This document shows, one piece after another, positions 22,308-30,375 of a stretch of 39,556 nucleotides of DNA. The DNA comes from Actinomycetes bacterium (GTDB lineage: Bacteria; Actinomycetota; Acidimicrobiia; Acidimicrobiales; Acidimicrobilacustridaceae). Position 1 is the stretch's first letter. Each line of letters opens with the position of its first letter. Both the position numbers and the translations under genes were made by a program. The notes beneath the pieces are model-generated. The model was given only the letters and a program-made list of their open reading frames with translations. It was not told the origin of the DNA and made no database searches. The stretch is from contig JAKOVR010000001.1 in assembly GCA_029782025.1 (NCBI GenBank), positions 1-39,556 on the forward strand, written 5' to 3'.

Positions 22308-22876
22308 GCAACGCCGCCTTCCTGTTGATCGCCATCGCATTCGCGGTGGTGGCGTCGATGCTGATGTGGTTGCGCACCCGCAAGCCGACCACCTTCATGT
22401 CCAGCATCGACAGCTTCCAGCGCGAGATGGCGGCTCTCGCCCGCGATCCCGATGCGCCGACGGCTGCGCCCCGCCGCCCCACCAAGCTCAAGCCCATCGT
22501 GCCGTCGCGGCCCGGGGGGAGCCTGGCCGAGAAGTTCCGCTCGGCCCGTCAGGTCGCCGGCGAGGAGCTGGCCGAGCGCCGCCGGCCGCGCGCCCCCAAG
22601 GCCGGACGCACCCCGCTCGTCCCCACCCAGGGCCGGGGCGATCTGGCCGAGCGGCTCCAGGTGGCCCGCCAGCGGGGCACGGGTGGCGGCCTCGACCTCG
22701 ATGCCGGCTTCGGGTACGGCGACCCGGCCGACGACGACGCCGGGTACGCCGACGCCGGCTACGTCGACGACCCCGCGAGCTACGACGACCCGGCCGACGG
22801 CGGGTACGGGGGCGGGTACGACGCCGGCGACGGTGGCTACGGAAGCGGCGGCGGCACCTGGGACACCAGGAGCTGA
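22304..22876 (+). CDS. Single-pass membrane protein with charged middle and Gly/Tyr/Asp-rich tail, unknown function
   Basis: This 190-residue protein is coupled to moaE by a GTGA overlap. An N-terminal helix (about 4-23, AAFLLIAIAFAVVASMLMWL) anchors it, with a cytoplasmic remainder. The middle has two related basic segments, GSLAEKFRSARQVAGEELAERR and GDLAERLQVARQRG, possibly short helices. The last 60 residues are low-complexity repeats of GY with Asp, Pro and Ala. Its stop is two bases before the proposed CTG start of mreB, so it is probably co-transcribed with it and may belong to cell-shape or envelope work. I do not recognise a family. Confidence 0.75.
   Translation: MSNAAFLLIAIAFAVVASMLMWLRTRKPTTFMSSIDSFQREMAALARDPDAPTAAPRRPTKLKPIVPSRPGGSLAEKFRSARQVAGEELAERRRPRAPKAGRTPLVPTQGRGDLAERLQVARQRGTGGGLDLDAGFGYGDPADDDAGYADAGYVDDPASYDDPADGGYGGGYDAGDGGYGSGGGTWDTRS
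22868..22872 (+). promoter_or_regulatory. Ribosome-binding site that fixes the mreB CTG start
   Basis: AGGAG lies six bases before CTG 22879-22881. No ATG, GTG or TTG in frame could produce the conserved MreB N-terminus ARDLAIDLGTANT, and the next in-frame GTG (22921) falls inside it. Confidence 0.7.
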
Positions 22877-22878
22877 CG

Positions 22879-23883
22879 CTGGCCCGCGACCTCGCCATCG
22901 ACCTCGGGACCGCCAACACCCTGGTGTACGCGCGCGGCGAGGGCATCGTGCTCAACGAGCCGTCGGTGATCGCCCTCAACTCGCGCACCCAGGAAGTGCT
23001 GGCGATGGGCCACGAGGCGTGGCAGATGATCGGCCGCACCCCCAGCTACATCGTGGCCGTGCGGCCGTTGCGCAAGGGCGCCATCACCGACTTCGAGATC
23101 ACCCAGCGCATGATCCGCCTGCTGCTCCAGCGGGTGGGCGTGAACCGGTGGAACCGGCCCCGGGTGCTCATCTGCGTGCCGTCGGCCATCACCGCGGTGG
23201 AGCGCCGTGCCGTGACCGAGGCGGCCAAGCGGGCCGGCGCGGCGGAAGCGCACCTGCTCGAGCAGCCGATGGCCGCGGCGATCGGGGCCGGCCTCCCCAT
23301 CAACGAGCCCCTCGGCAACATGGTGGTCGACATCGGCGGCGGCACCTCGGAGGTGGCGCTCATCTCGCTCGGCGGGATCGTGGCGCTGGAGGCGGTCCGG
23401 GTGGGCTCCTTCGACATCGACGCCCACATCCAGACCTACATCCGCCGCGAGTACGGCATCGCCATCGGCGAGCGCACGGCCGAGGAGATCAAGGTGGCCA
23501 TCGGGTCGGCGTGGCCCACCGAGGAGGAGTTCGCGGCCGAGGTGCGGGGCCGGGAGCTGATGAGCGGCCTCCCCAAGACGGTGGTCCTCTCGGCCGAGGA
23601 GGTGCGGGAGGCCATCGACGAGCCGGTGTCGGCCATGGTCGACGCCGTGATCGCCTGCCTCGGGCACGCCCCGCCCGAGCTGGCCCAGGACCTGATCAAC
23701 GAGGGCATCCACCTCGTGGGCGGCGGCGGGATGCTTCGGGGCCTCGACCTGCGCCTCTACGAGGAGACGGAGATCCCGGTCCACCTCGTCGACGCCCCGC
23801 TCGAATGCGTGGTGCTCGGGGCGGGCCACTGCATCGAGGCCTACGACCACCTCAAGGTCATGTTCATGGACACGCGGGGCTGA
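22879..23883 (+). CDS. mreB: Rod shape-determining actin homologue MreB, CTG start
   Basis: This 334-residue bacterial actin should polymerise at the inner membrane and guide wall synthesis. Motifs: phosphate-1 AIDLGTANTLVY, LNEPSVIAL, VCVP-type IC.VPSAIT, the connect/phosphate-2 VVDIGGGTSEVALISLGGIV, EEIKVAIGSA and the adenosine motif LVGGGGMLRGLDLRLYEET. Length is normal for MreB. The conserved N-terminus (usually MARDLAID) begins at CTG 22879 in this sequence, with AGGAG upstream, so translation apparently starts at a rare CTG. It follows the small membrane protein by two bases. No mreC or mreD follows; the next gene belongs to an amino acid transporter. MreB occurs in few actinobacterial groups. 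Confidence 0.93.
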   Translation: MARDLAIDLGTANTLVYARGEGIVLNEPSVIALNSRTQEVLAMGHEAWQMIGRTPSYIVAVRPLRKGAITDFEITQRMIRLLLQRVGVNRWNRPRVLICVPSAITAVERRAVTEAAKRAGAAEAHLLEQPMAAAIGAGLPINEPLGNMVVDIGGGTSEVALISLGGIVALEAVRVGSFDIDAHIQTYIRREYGIAIGERTAEEIKVAIGSAWPTEEEFAAEVRGRELMSGLPKTVVLSAEEVREAIDEPVSAMVDAVIACLGHAPPELAQDLINEGIHLVGGGGMLRGLDLRLYEETEIPVHLVDAPLECVVLGAGHCIEAYDHLKVMFMDTRG

Positions 23884-23923
23884 CACCCCGTCGGGGCGGG
23901 TGCCGCCCACGTAGACTCTGCCC

Positions 23924-24694
23924 ATGGCCCTCCTCGACGTCGAGAGCGTGAGCGTCCGCTTCGGTGGCATCGTCGCTCTCGACCAGCTGTCCTTCACGAT
24001 CGAACCGGGTCAGCTCTGCGCGCTCATCGGCCCCAACGGGGCCGGCAAGACCACCCTCTTCAACATCGTGAGCCGCATCTACGAGCCCACCGAGGGCCAT
24101 GTCCGCTACAGCGGCGACGACCTCCTCCAGCGGGGGGCGCACGAGATCGCCGCCCTGGGGATCACCCGCACGTTCCAGAACCTGGCCCTGTTCCCCGGCC
24201 TGTCGGTGCTGGAGAACGTGATGGTCGGGGCCCACTCCGATTCCAAGGGCGGGTTCCTCAACAGCCCGTTCCGCATCCCGCCGGTGCCGAGCGAGGAGAA
24301 GCGCCTGCGGGCCTTCGCCCTCGAGCTGCTCGATCGGCTGCACCTCGCCGCTTTCGCCAACCGGCCCTGCGCCGGTCTTCCCTACGGCACGCTCAAGCGC
24401 ATCGAGCTGGCCCGGGCGATGGCCTCCCAGCCCAAGCTGCTGATGCTCGACGAGCCGGCGGCCGGCCTCACCCACGGCGAGGTCGACGAGCTGGCCGCGG
24501 TGATCCGGGGTCTGCGCGACGACTTCGGCCTCACCGTGCTCCTGGTCGAGCACCACATGGGGATGGTGATGAGTCTCTCGGAGAAGGTGGTGGTGATGGA
24601 GTTCGGGCGGAAGATCGCCGAAGGGTCACCGGCCGAGGTGCAGGACGACCCCAAGGTCATCGCGGCCTACCTCGGCACCGAGGTGAACGCGTGA
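23924..24694 (+). CDS. livG: Branched-chain amino acid ABC transporter ATP-binding protein LivG-like
   Basis: This 256-residue ATPase belongs to a HAAT-family importer. Walker A is GPNGAGKTT, the Q-loop is TRTFQNLALFPGLSVLENV, the signature region is LPYGTLKRIELARA (variant of LSYG.QRRLEIARA), Walker B is LLMLDEPAAGL, and the switch His is in VEHHM. LivG-type ATPases are recognised by the FQN..LF...TVLENV and the short C-terminal EVNA-like tail. It is the first gene of a five-gene transporter set in the order ATPase, ATPase, permease, permease, binding protein. A gap of 40 bases separates it from mreB. Substrate (Leu/Ile/Val, or amides or urea) cannot be fixed from the ATPase. Confidence 0.92.
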   Translation: MALLDVESVSVRFGGIVALDQLSFTIEPGQLCALIGPNGAGKTTLFNIVSRIYEPTEGHVRYSGDDLLQRGAHEIAALGITRTFQNLALFPGLSVLENVMVGAHSDSKGGFLNSPFRIPPVPSEEKRLRAFALELLDRLHLAAFANRPCAGLPYGTLKRIELARAMASQPKLLMLDEPAAGLTHGEVDELAAVIRGLRDDFGLTVLLVEHHMGMVMSLSEKVVVMEFGRKIAEGSPAEVQDDPKVIAAYLGTEVNA

Positions 24695-24698
24695 CCCG

Positions 24699-25436
24699 AT
24701 GCCCGGCGGCGGCGAACTGATGGCAGACGAGCTCCTTCGGGTCGACGGTCTCGACGCCGGCTACGGGCCGGTCCAGGTGCTGCGCGGTCTCGGGTTCACC
24801 GTCGACGAGGGCGAGATCGTGGTGATCCTCGGGGCCAATGGGGCCGGCAAGACCACCACCCTGCGGGCGGTCAGCGGCATGCTGCCGGCCAGCGGGTCGG
24901 TCCGGTTCAAGGGGCAGGAGGTGCTGGGCCGGCGCCCCGACCAGCTCTGCTCGCTGGGGATGGCCCACGTCCCGCAGGGGCGGGGCACCATCACCGACCT
25001 CACGGTCGACGAGAACCTGCGCCTCGGGGCCTACACCCGCAAGGACCACGCCGAGATCAGTGCCGACGTGGCCTCCTGGTACGACACGTTCCCCCGGCTC
25101 GGGGAGCGGCGCGACCAGGCCGCCGGGTCGATGTCCGGCGGCGAGCAGCAGATGCTCGCCATCGCCCGGGCGTTGATGAGCCGCCCCACCCTGCTGCTGC
25201 TCGACGAGCCGTCGCTCGGGTTGGCCCCGCTCGTCACCAAGGAGCTCTTCGCTCGCATCGCCGACATCAACCGCGAGCGGGGCACCGCCGTGCTCGTCGT
25301 GGAGCAGAACGCCAACCTGGCCCTGAGCGTCGCCGCCCGCGGCTACGTGCTCGAGACCGGACAGATCCTCACCAGCGGGACGGCGGAGGAGCTGCAGAAC
25401 GACGACGCCGTCCGGCAGGCCTACCTGGGGCGCTGA
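24699..25436 (+). CDS. livF: Branched-chain amino acid ABC transporter ATP-binding protein LivF-like
   Basis: This is the second ATPase of the importer, 245 residues. It has LDAGYGPVQVLRGL, Walker A GANGAGKTT, AHVPQGRGTITDLTVDENLRLGAY (the LivF hallmark), signature MSGGEQQMLAIARA, Walker B LLLLDEPSLGLAP and VVEQNA in place of the switch His, as usual in LivF. The ATG at 24720 would start directly at MADELLRVDGL and may be the true start; neither ATG has a strong ribosome-binding site. It lies four bases after livG and ten before livH. Confidence 0.92.
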   Translation: MPGGGELMADELLRVDGLDAGYGPVQVLRGLGFTVDEGEIVVILGANGAGKTTTLRAVSGMLPASGSVRFKGQEVLGRRPDQLCSLGMAHVPQGRGTITDLTVDENLRLGAYTRKDHAEISADVASWYDTFPRLGERRDQAAGSMSGGEQQMLAIARALMSRPTLLLLDEPSLGLAPLVTKELFARIADINRERGTAVLVVEQNANLALSVAARGYVLETGQILTSGTAEELQNDDAVRQAYLGR

Positions 25437-25445
25437 GGGAGACAC

Positions 25446-26336
25446 ATGAGCGAGTTCCTCCAGTTCACCTTCATCGGCCTCCAGCGCGGCGCGGTCTACG
25501 CGTCCCTGGCCATCGCCCTCGTGATCATCTTCCGCACCACGGGCCTCCTGAACTTCGCCCAGGGCGAGATGGCGATGTTCTCCACCTACTTCGTCTCCGT
25601 CGCCTACGACGCCGGGCTCCCGTTGCCGGCGGCGGTGGTCGTCGGGGTCGCCGGGGGTTTCCTGCTCGGCGCCGCGGCCCAGGTGCTGCTCGTGCGGCCC
25701 GTCTCCAACCGCTCGATGGGTAACCCGCTGCCGATCGTGATCGTGACCATCGGCCTGTTCCTCGGGTTGAACGGCCTCGCGCCGCGCATGCCGTGGGGCG
25801 AGACCACCCGCCCGTTCCCCGTCCCCTTCGGCACCGGCTCCATCGAGCTGCTCGGCGCCACGCTCAGCCACCGCACCATCGGCACGCTGCTCGTGCTGGC
25901 GTCCGAGGTGGCGGTGCTGTGGCTGCTCTTCCAGAAGACCCGCCTCGGCCTCGCCCTCCGGGGGGTGGCCTCCAACGCCGAGTCGTCGTCGCTCGTCGGC
26001 ATCCCCGTCAACCGGATGCTCACCGTCGGGTGGGGCCTGGCCGCCGCGTTCGGCACCGTCGCCGGCGTGCTGTCCGTCGAGGGCGGCGTCGACAACACGC
26101 TGATGATCTCCCCGCTCGTGTTCGCCTTCGCCGCCGCCACCCTGGGCGGGTTCGACAGCGAGCTCGGCGCCGTCGTCGGCGGCCTGATCGTCGGGGTGTT
26201 CTCGGAGCTGGTCGCCCACTACGTCGACCTCGTCGGCCAGGACCTCAAGCTCCTCCCCGCCTTCGTGCTCATCCTGCTGGTCCTGCTGTTGCGGCCCCAG
26301 GGGTTGTTCGGCCGAGCCCAGGTCACGAGGGTCTAG
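25446..26336 (+). CDS. livH: Branched-chain amino acid ABC transporter permease LivH-like
   Basis: This is a 296-residue membrane protein with about eight hydrophobic segments. Family landmarks are QRGAVYASLAIALVIIFRTTGLLNFAQGEMAMF near the N-terminus, the coupling-loop region RTRLGLALRGVASN (as KTRLGLALRG), AAAFGTVAGVL, and LGGFDSELGAVVGGLIVGVFSEL. GAGGGAG-like spacing before the ATG (GGGAGACAC) gives a good ribosome-binding site. The C-terminus LLLRPQGLFGR is standard for LivH. It pairs with the next permease, from which it is separated by three bases. Confidence 0.92.
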   Translation: MSEFLQFTFIGLQRGAVYASLAIALVIIFRTTGLLNFAQGEMAMFSTYFVSVAYDAGLPLPAAVVVGVAGGFLLGAAAQVLLVRPVSNRSMGNPLPIVIVTIGLFLGLNGLAPRMPWGETTRPFPVPFGTGSIELLGATLSHRTIGTLLVLASEVAVLWLLFQKTRLGLALRGVASNAESSSLVGIPVNRMLTVGWGLAAAFGTVAGVLSVEGGVDNTLMISPLVFAFAAATLGGFDSELGAVVGGLIVGVFSELVAHYVDLVGQDLKLLPAFVLILLVLLLRPQGLFGRAQVTRV

Positions 26337-26339
26337 GCC

Positions 26340-27413
26340 ATGGCCGGCGACTCCCGCTCCACCGGCGTGTACGGCGCCCTCGGCTCGGTCTGGGCCACGC
26401 TGTCCACCCGCGCCGCCATCGGCCCGGCGTGGCTCCGCAAGGCCGTCGGCTGGGCCCTCCTGGCCGGCTTCCTCTATTGGATCCCGACCTACTACCCCGA
26501 GTCGGTCGTGACCGCCCTCACCAAGACGGTGTGCCTCGCCATCGCCGCCCTCGGCCTCAACCTCCTCACCGGCTACACCGGCCAGATCTCGGTCGGCCAC
26601 GGCGCCTTCTTCGGCATCGGGGCCTACACCCTCACGATCCTGGTCACCGACCACGGCTGGGGGTACCCCGCGGCGATGGTCGTGGCCGCGGCCCTGTCCT
26701 TCGTGGTGGGGGTGATCGTCGGCCTGCCGGCCCTGCGCATCAAGGGCCTGTACCTCGCCCTCGTCACGCTCGGGCTGGCCTCCCTGTTCCCGCTGGCGGT
26801 GAAGCGCTTCAGCGACCTCACCGGCGGGTCCCAGGGCAAGCGGCTCCGCCCGCCGCTGCGGCCCCCGGAGGGCTCGGGCCTGGCCAACGACCAGTTCATC
26901 TACTACGTCACGATCGCCGTGGCCGTGGTGTGCTTCGTCCTCGTCCGCAACCTGGTGCGCAGCCGCGTCGGGCGGTCGCTCATCGCCATCCGCGACAACG
27001 AGACCGCGGCGGCCACCATGGGCGTCAACATCACCCGCACCAAGCTGGCGGTGTTCGGCGTGAGCGCCATGCTGGCCGGCATCGGCGGCGCCCTGTCGGT
27101 GCTCGACAGCCGGTTCGTCAACGCCGGGAGCTACCAGATCGACCGCTCGATCGAGATCCTGGTGGCCGTGGTCATCGGCGGCGTGGCCTCGATCGCCGGC
27201 CCGATCCTCGGTGCCGTGGCCGTGGTGTTCGTGCCCGACCGTCTCCCCGAGAACCTCGCCGTGTGGAAGCCGGTGATGTTCGCCGCCCTCCTGATCGGGC
27301 TGGTGTTCCTGGCCCCCGGCGGGATCATGGGCATGTTCAAGCGCATCGGCGGCGAGGCCCGGGTGGCCCTGGCCCGGCGGGCAGCGGCCGATGACGGGGA
27401 CACTTCGGCCTGA
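26340..27413 (+). CDS. livM: Branched-chain amino acid ABC transporter permease LivM-like
   Basis: This is a 357-residue permease. It has an N-terminal extension of about 45 residues before the first membrane helix. Landmarks are ALGLNLLTGYTGQISVGHGAFFGIGAYT, LRIKGLYLALVTLGLASLF, GRSLIAIRDNETAAATMGVNITRTKL and IGGVASIAGPILGAV, all typical of LivM. The C-terminal basic/Ala tail is short. It should form the heteromeric channel with the LivH-like protein. A hairpin lies between this gene and the binding protein gene. Confidence 0.92.
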   Translation: MAGDSRSTGVYGALGSVWATLSTRAAIGPAWLRKAVGWALLAGFLYWIPTYYPESVVTALTKTVCLAIAALGLNLLTGYTGQISVGHGAFFGIGAYTLTILVTDHGWGYPAAMVVAAALSFVVGVIVGLPALRIKGLYLALVTLGLASLFPLAVKRFSDLTGGSQGKRLRPPLRPPEGSGLANDQFIYYVTIAVAVVCFVLVRNLVRSRVGRSLIAIRDNETAAATMGVNITRTKLAVFGVSAMLAGIGGALSVLDSRFVNAGSYQIDRSIEILVAVVIGGVASIAGPILGAVAVVFVPDRLPENLAVWKPVMFAALLIGLVFLAPGGIMGMFKRIGGEARVALARRAAADDGDTSA

Positions 27414-27433
27414 GCCACTAGCCTGGCGCGGTC

Positions 27434-27463
27434 CTCGGCGAGGCGCGCGATCGCGCCGCCGAG
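27434..27463 (+). terminator. Hairpin between livM and the binding-protein gene
   Basis: CTCGGC (27434-27439), a GA bulge and GGCGCG (27442-27447) pair with CGCGCC (27452-27457) and GCCGAG (27458-27463), with loop CGAT. There is no T-run. In a transporter set it may terminate partially, or shield downstream message so that the binding protein is made in excess. Confidence 0.55.
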
Positions 27464-27491
27464 CCGTCCACGGGATACCAGGGAGAACTGC

Positions 27492-28856
27492 ATGTACTCG
27501 ACCAAGGCGACCAAGGTCGCTGCTCTTTCCGTGAGCTTCGCGCTCGCCCTTTCGGCGTGTGGCGGGGGCCGATCCGACAGCGGCTCCTCCGGTGGTGGCG
27601 GCGGCGGGGGTGGCAGCACCCCGGGCTCGGGTGGCGCCGGTGGCGGCGGCAGCGCGTCGCTCTCGATCGACACCTCGAAGTGTGACGACTACAAGCCCAC
27701 CCAGGGCATCACCGAGTCGGAGATCGTGCTCGGCACGAGCGGTCCCCAGGCCGGCGCCTACGGTGCCGCCTTCGGCCCGATCCGCCGGGGTTACGAGGCC
27801 TACTTCAAGTACATCAACGACTCGAAGGGCGGCGTGAAGGGCAAGAAGATCACGCTCAAGGCCTACGACGACGAGTACAAGCCGGAGAAGACCAAGGCCA
27901 ACGCCGACAAGCTGGTCAAGGAGGACAAGGTCTTCGCCCTCGTCAACGTGATCGGCACGCCCAACAACCTCGCCATCCGCGACGACCTCGGCGACGCCTG
28001 CGTGCCGAACCTGTTCGTGGGCACCGGCGCCGTGCAGTGGGGCGAGACCGACAAGTACCCGTGGCTGATCGGGTCGCTGCCGAGCTACGCCACCGAGGGC
28101 GCCGTCTTCGCCGACTACCTCAAGCAGCAGAAGCCCAACGCCAAGGTCGCCATCCTCGAGCAGAACGACGACTTCGGTGAGGGCTACGTGAAGGCCTTCA
28201 ACAAGGCCATCCAGGGCACCGGGATCACGGTCACCAAGACCGAGAAGTACAACCCCGGCGACTCCGACATGAGCGCCCAGGTCACCTCGATGGCCTCCGA
28301 CAAGCCCGATGCGGTGCTGCTGGCGGCCACGGTCCTCGCCTGCCCGAACGCCGTGCAGAAGATCAAGGCCCAGCAGGGCTGGACCCCGATCGTCTACGTG
28401 TCGGTCACCTGCGCGGTGAAGGCCCTGATCGACATCGGCAAGCCGGAGAACTTCGCCGGCACAGTGTCGGCCGCCTACATCAAGGATCCGGCCGCACCGG
28501 AGTTCGCCAACGATCCCGGCATCAAGGCCTTCAAGGAGCAGGGCAAGAAGTACGGCATGTCCGACGAGGACCTCCAGAACGGCGGCGCCGTGTACGGCTG
28601 GCTCGTCGGTCAGCTCACGGTCGCCACGCTCGAGCAGGCGCCCAACCTCACCCGCAAGGACGTGATGGAGGCCGCCTACTCGCTCAAGGGCCTCAAGAGC
28701 GACGTGCTCCGCGACGGCGTCACCATCAACACCAACGGGGCGACCGATCCCTTCCCGATCGAGTCGTTCTACGTCGGCACCTTCAAGGACACCTCCTACA
28801 AGCCCGAGGGCAAGATCCTCGACTTCGAGGGCAAGACGGTGCAGTTCCTGAAGTAG
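27492..28856 (+). CDS. Branched-chain amino acid-type ABC transporter substrate-binding lipoprotein
   Basis: This is a 454-residue lipoprotein of the Leu/Ile/Val-binding (LivJ/K, Peripla_BP_6) type. GGGAGAA precedes the ATG. The signal sequence ends in LSAC (Cys23), followed by an unusually long Gly/Ser linker of about 35 residues. Mature landmarks are GITESEIVLGTSGPQAGAYGAAFGPIRRGYEAYFKYIN, NVIGTPNNLAI, VAILEQNDDFGEGYVKAF, DMSAQVTSM and PDAVLLAAT. Two Cys in the mature domain may form a disulfide. It closes the five-gene transporter set and is followed by a strong UUCG hairpin. The ligand is probably a branched-chain or related amino acid; the pocket residues do not decide it. Confidence 0.9.
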   Translation: MYSTKATKVAALSVSFALALSACGGGRSDSGSSGGGGGGGGSTPGSGGAGGGGSASLSIDTSKCDDYKPTQGITESEIVLGTSGPQAGAYGAAFGPIRRGYEAYFKYINDSKGGVKGKKITLKAYDDEYKPEKTKANADKLVKEDKVFALVNVIGTPNNLAIRDDLGDACVPNLFVGTGAVQWGETDKYPWLIGSLPSYATEGAVFADYLKQQKPNAKVAILEQNDDFGEGYVKAFNKAIQGTGITVTKTEKYNPGDSDMSAQVTSMASDKPDAVLLAATVLACPNAVQKIKAQQGWTPIVYVSVTCAVKALIDIGKPENFAGTVSAAYIKDPAAPEFANDPGIKAFKEQGKKYGMSDEDLQNGGAVYGWLVGQLTVATLEQAPNLTRKDVMEAAYSLKGLKSDVLRDGVTINTNGATDPFPIESFYVGTFKDTSYKPEGKILDFEGKTVQFLK

Positions 28857-28888
28857 GCCCCGCGCCTCGTCCCGGTCACACGGGGGAC

Positions 28889-28918
28889 ACGACGGCCGCC
28901 CTTCGGGGCGGCCGTCGT
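28889..28918 (+). terminator. UUCG-loop terminator hairpin
   Basis: ACGACGGCCGCCC (28889-28901) pairs perfectly with GGGCGGCCGTCGT (28906-28918) around TTCG, a very stable 13-bp stem. It lies 32 bases after the stop at 28856 and ends the transporter unit. It also precedes the crotonase ATG by 30 bases, so the next promoter must lie in or near it, or there is read-through. Confidence 0.8.
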
Positions 28919-28948
28919 CGCGTGCGCAGCGTCCTGTACAAAGGGCCC

Positions 28949-29764
28949 ATGTCGCCCGCCGCCTCCTTCCCGCCGGCGCCCTCGTTCCGCCATGTGCGGG
29001 TCGAACCGCTGGCCGACGACCCGTTCGTGTCCATCACGATGGCCCGCCCCGAGCAGCGCAACGCCCTGTCCCTGGAGCACCTCGAGGAGCTGCAGGCGGC
29101 GGTGCGCTGGGTCGCCGACACGCCGGCCACGGGGGTGATCGTCGCCGGCGACGGTCCGGTGTTCTCGGCCGGGCACGACTTCCGCGATCTGGCCGGTTCC
29201 CCGCTGGCCGACGTGGAGCGGCTCGTCGGCACGTGTAGCGCCCTGATGCTCAGCCTCACCGAGATCCCCCAGGTCACCATCGCCCGGGTGCACGCCCTCG
29301 CCACCGCGGCCGGCTGCCAGCTCGTCGCCGCCTGCGATCTCGCCGTGGCGGCGGACTCGGCCGCCTTCGCCCTCCCCGGTGGCAAGGGCGGGTGGTTCTG
29401 CACCACGCCGCTGGTGGCGGTGGCCCGCAACCTGCCCCGGAAGCGGGCCCTCGAGCTGGCCCTCACCGGCGACCCGATCGACGCCGCCACCGCCGAGGCG
29501 TGGGGCCTCATCAACCGGGTCGTCCCGGCCGACGAGCTCGACGCCGCCGTGGCCGACCTGCTCCGCCGGGCCACCCGGGGGAGTGCGGCGTCGAGGGCGA
29601 TCGGCAAGCGGGCCTTCTACGAGCAGGTCGACCTCCCGCTGCCCGAGGCCTACACCCACGCGTCGGCCGTCATGGCCGAGGCCAGCCAGATCCCCGACGC
29701 CCAGGAGGGCATCGCCGCCTTCCTCGAGAAGCGCCCGCCCCGCTTCTCCCCCTTGGGTGCGTAA
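28949..29764 (+). CDS. Enoyl-CoA hydratase/isomerase family protein, ECHDC3-like
   Basis: This is a 271-residue crotonase-fold protein. Oxyanion-hole segments are FSAGHDFRDL and ATAAGCQLVAACDLAVA. The region GGKGGWFCTTPLVAVARNLPRKRALELALTG matches the ECHDC3 branch (VGLFCSTPGVAVAR...), in which the usual hydratase Glu residues are absent, so classical hydratase activity is doubtful. KRAFYEQ and the ending QEGIAAFLEKRPP also match that branch. The ATG at 28949 is chosen because the GTG at 28922 lies against the terminator stem. The stop codon TAA and the last residues LGA are encoded by the 39-bp palindrome. Confidence 0.87.
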   Translation: MSPAASFPPAPSFRHVRVEPLADDPFVSITMARPEQRNALSLEHLEELQAAVRWVADTPATGVIVAGDGPVFSAGHDFRDLAGSPLADVERLVGTCSALMLSLTEIPQVTIARVHALATAAGCQLVAACDLAVAADSAAFALPGGKGGWFCTTPLVAVARNLPRKRALELALTGDPIDAATAEAWGLINRVVPADELDAAVADLLRRATRGSAASRAIGKRAFYEQVDLPLPEAYTHASAVMAEASQIPDAQEGIAAFLEKRPPRFSPLGA

Positions 29765-29796
29765 GGGCGCGCATAGCGCACCCTTACGCACCCAAG
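29752..29796. repeat. Dispersed palindrome, copy 2 (core 29755-29793)
   Basis: The 39-base core GGGTGCGTAAGGG...CCCTTACGCACCC is identical to copy 3 and the reverse complement of copy 1. Flanks CTT/AAG add three pairs. It supplies the TAA stop (29762-29764) of the crotonase gene and lies between that gene and the convergent SnoaL-like gene (stop 29824). Confidence 0.9.
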
Positions 29797-29823
29797 CACC
29801 GGAGCGGGACGGGCCGTCGCGCC

Positions 29824-30279
29824 TCAGACCTCGGCGGCCGCGGGCTGGGGAACGAGGCCCAGGGCCTCGGCGATCATCATCCGGTCGATGTAGATCTGCT
29901 CGTCGACGATCTTGCCGTCGCGGATCACGAAGCTGGCGAAGTAGGGGCCGTCGAGCATGGCGCCCGTGGCGGGGACCTCGGTCCCGTCGGGCATGAGCAG
30001 CGTCCCGTCGTGCACGCCGCGCGCGTGGTTGTGGCACACCACGCGGTCGCCGTCGGCGACGTGGAACAGGCCGGTGATGGTGAAGTCGCTGGAGGCGGTC
30101 AGCCACACCTGGTCGAAGAACTTCACGAGGTCGACGCCGGTGCCCTCGACGCCCCCCACGGACGTGAAGTGGACGTCGGGGTCGAACAGCTCGTCGTAGT
30201 GGTCGAGCCTCCGGGCGTTGAGGGCCTCGTAGTAGCGCACGACCAGGTCGATGTTGGGGTGGGTGGTCGGGTCGGGCAT
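29824..30279 (-). CDS. SnoaL-like/NTF2-fold polyketide-cyclase-type protein
   Basis: This 151-residue protein has the SnoaL-like (NTF2-superfamily) pattern: IDLVVRYYEALNARRLDHYDELFDPDVHFTSVGGVEGTG near the N-terminus, FFDQVWLTASSDFTITGLFHVADGDRVVCHNHARGVHDGT in the middle, and FVIRDGKIVDEQIYIDRMMIAEALG near the C-terminus. The family includes small cyclases, isomerases and ester-handling enzymes but also many unassigned proteins, so the reaction is unknown. The ATG has GGGAGCG upstream on the coding strand. It is divergent from the HD/LuxR gene with 96 bases between, so that regulator may act on this promoter. Confidence 0.85.
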   Translation of the reverse strand: MPDPTTHPNIDLVVRYYEALNARRLDHYDELFDPDVHFTSVGGVEGTGVDLVKFFDQVWLTASSDFTITGLFHVADGDRVVCHNHARGVHDGTLLMPDGTEVPATGAMLDGPYFASFVIRDGKIVDEQIYIDRMMIAEALGLVPQPAAAEV

Positions 30280-30362
30280 GGGTTCGCTCCCTTGTGTGTG
30301 GTGAGGGGATCGGGGTGATCCGGTCAGGTCGACGGTACGAACAACGCCCGAACCCACGCATC

Positions 30363-30367
30363 GGGAG
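30363..30367 (+). promoter_or_regulatory. Ribosome-binding site supporting an ATT start of the HD/LuxR gene
   Basis: GGGAG lies eight bases before ATT 30376-30378. In this frame there is no ATG, GTG or TTG between the upstream stop (TGA near 30316) and GTG 30523, yet codon usage and protein pattern are clearly coding from about 30380. Confidence 0.6.
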
Positions 30368-30375
30368 AACTCCCC

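Noticed and set aside
24720..24722. A later ATG as the livF start
   Set aside because: It is plausible and fits the family N-terminus, but neither start has a clear ribosome-binding site, so the longer form is listed and the choice left open.
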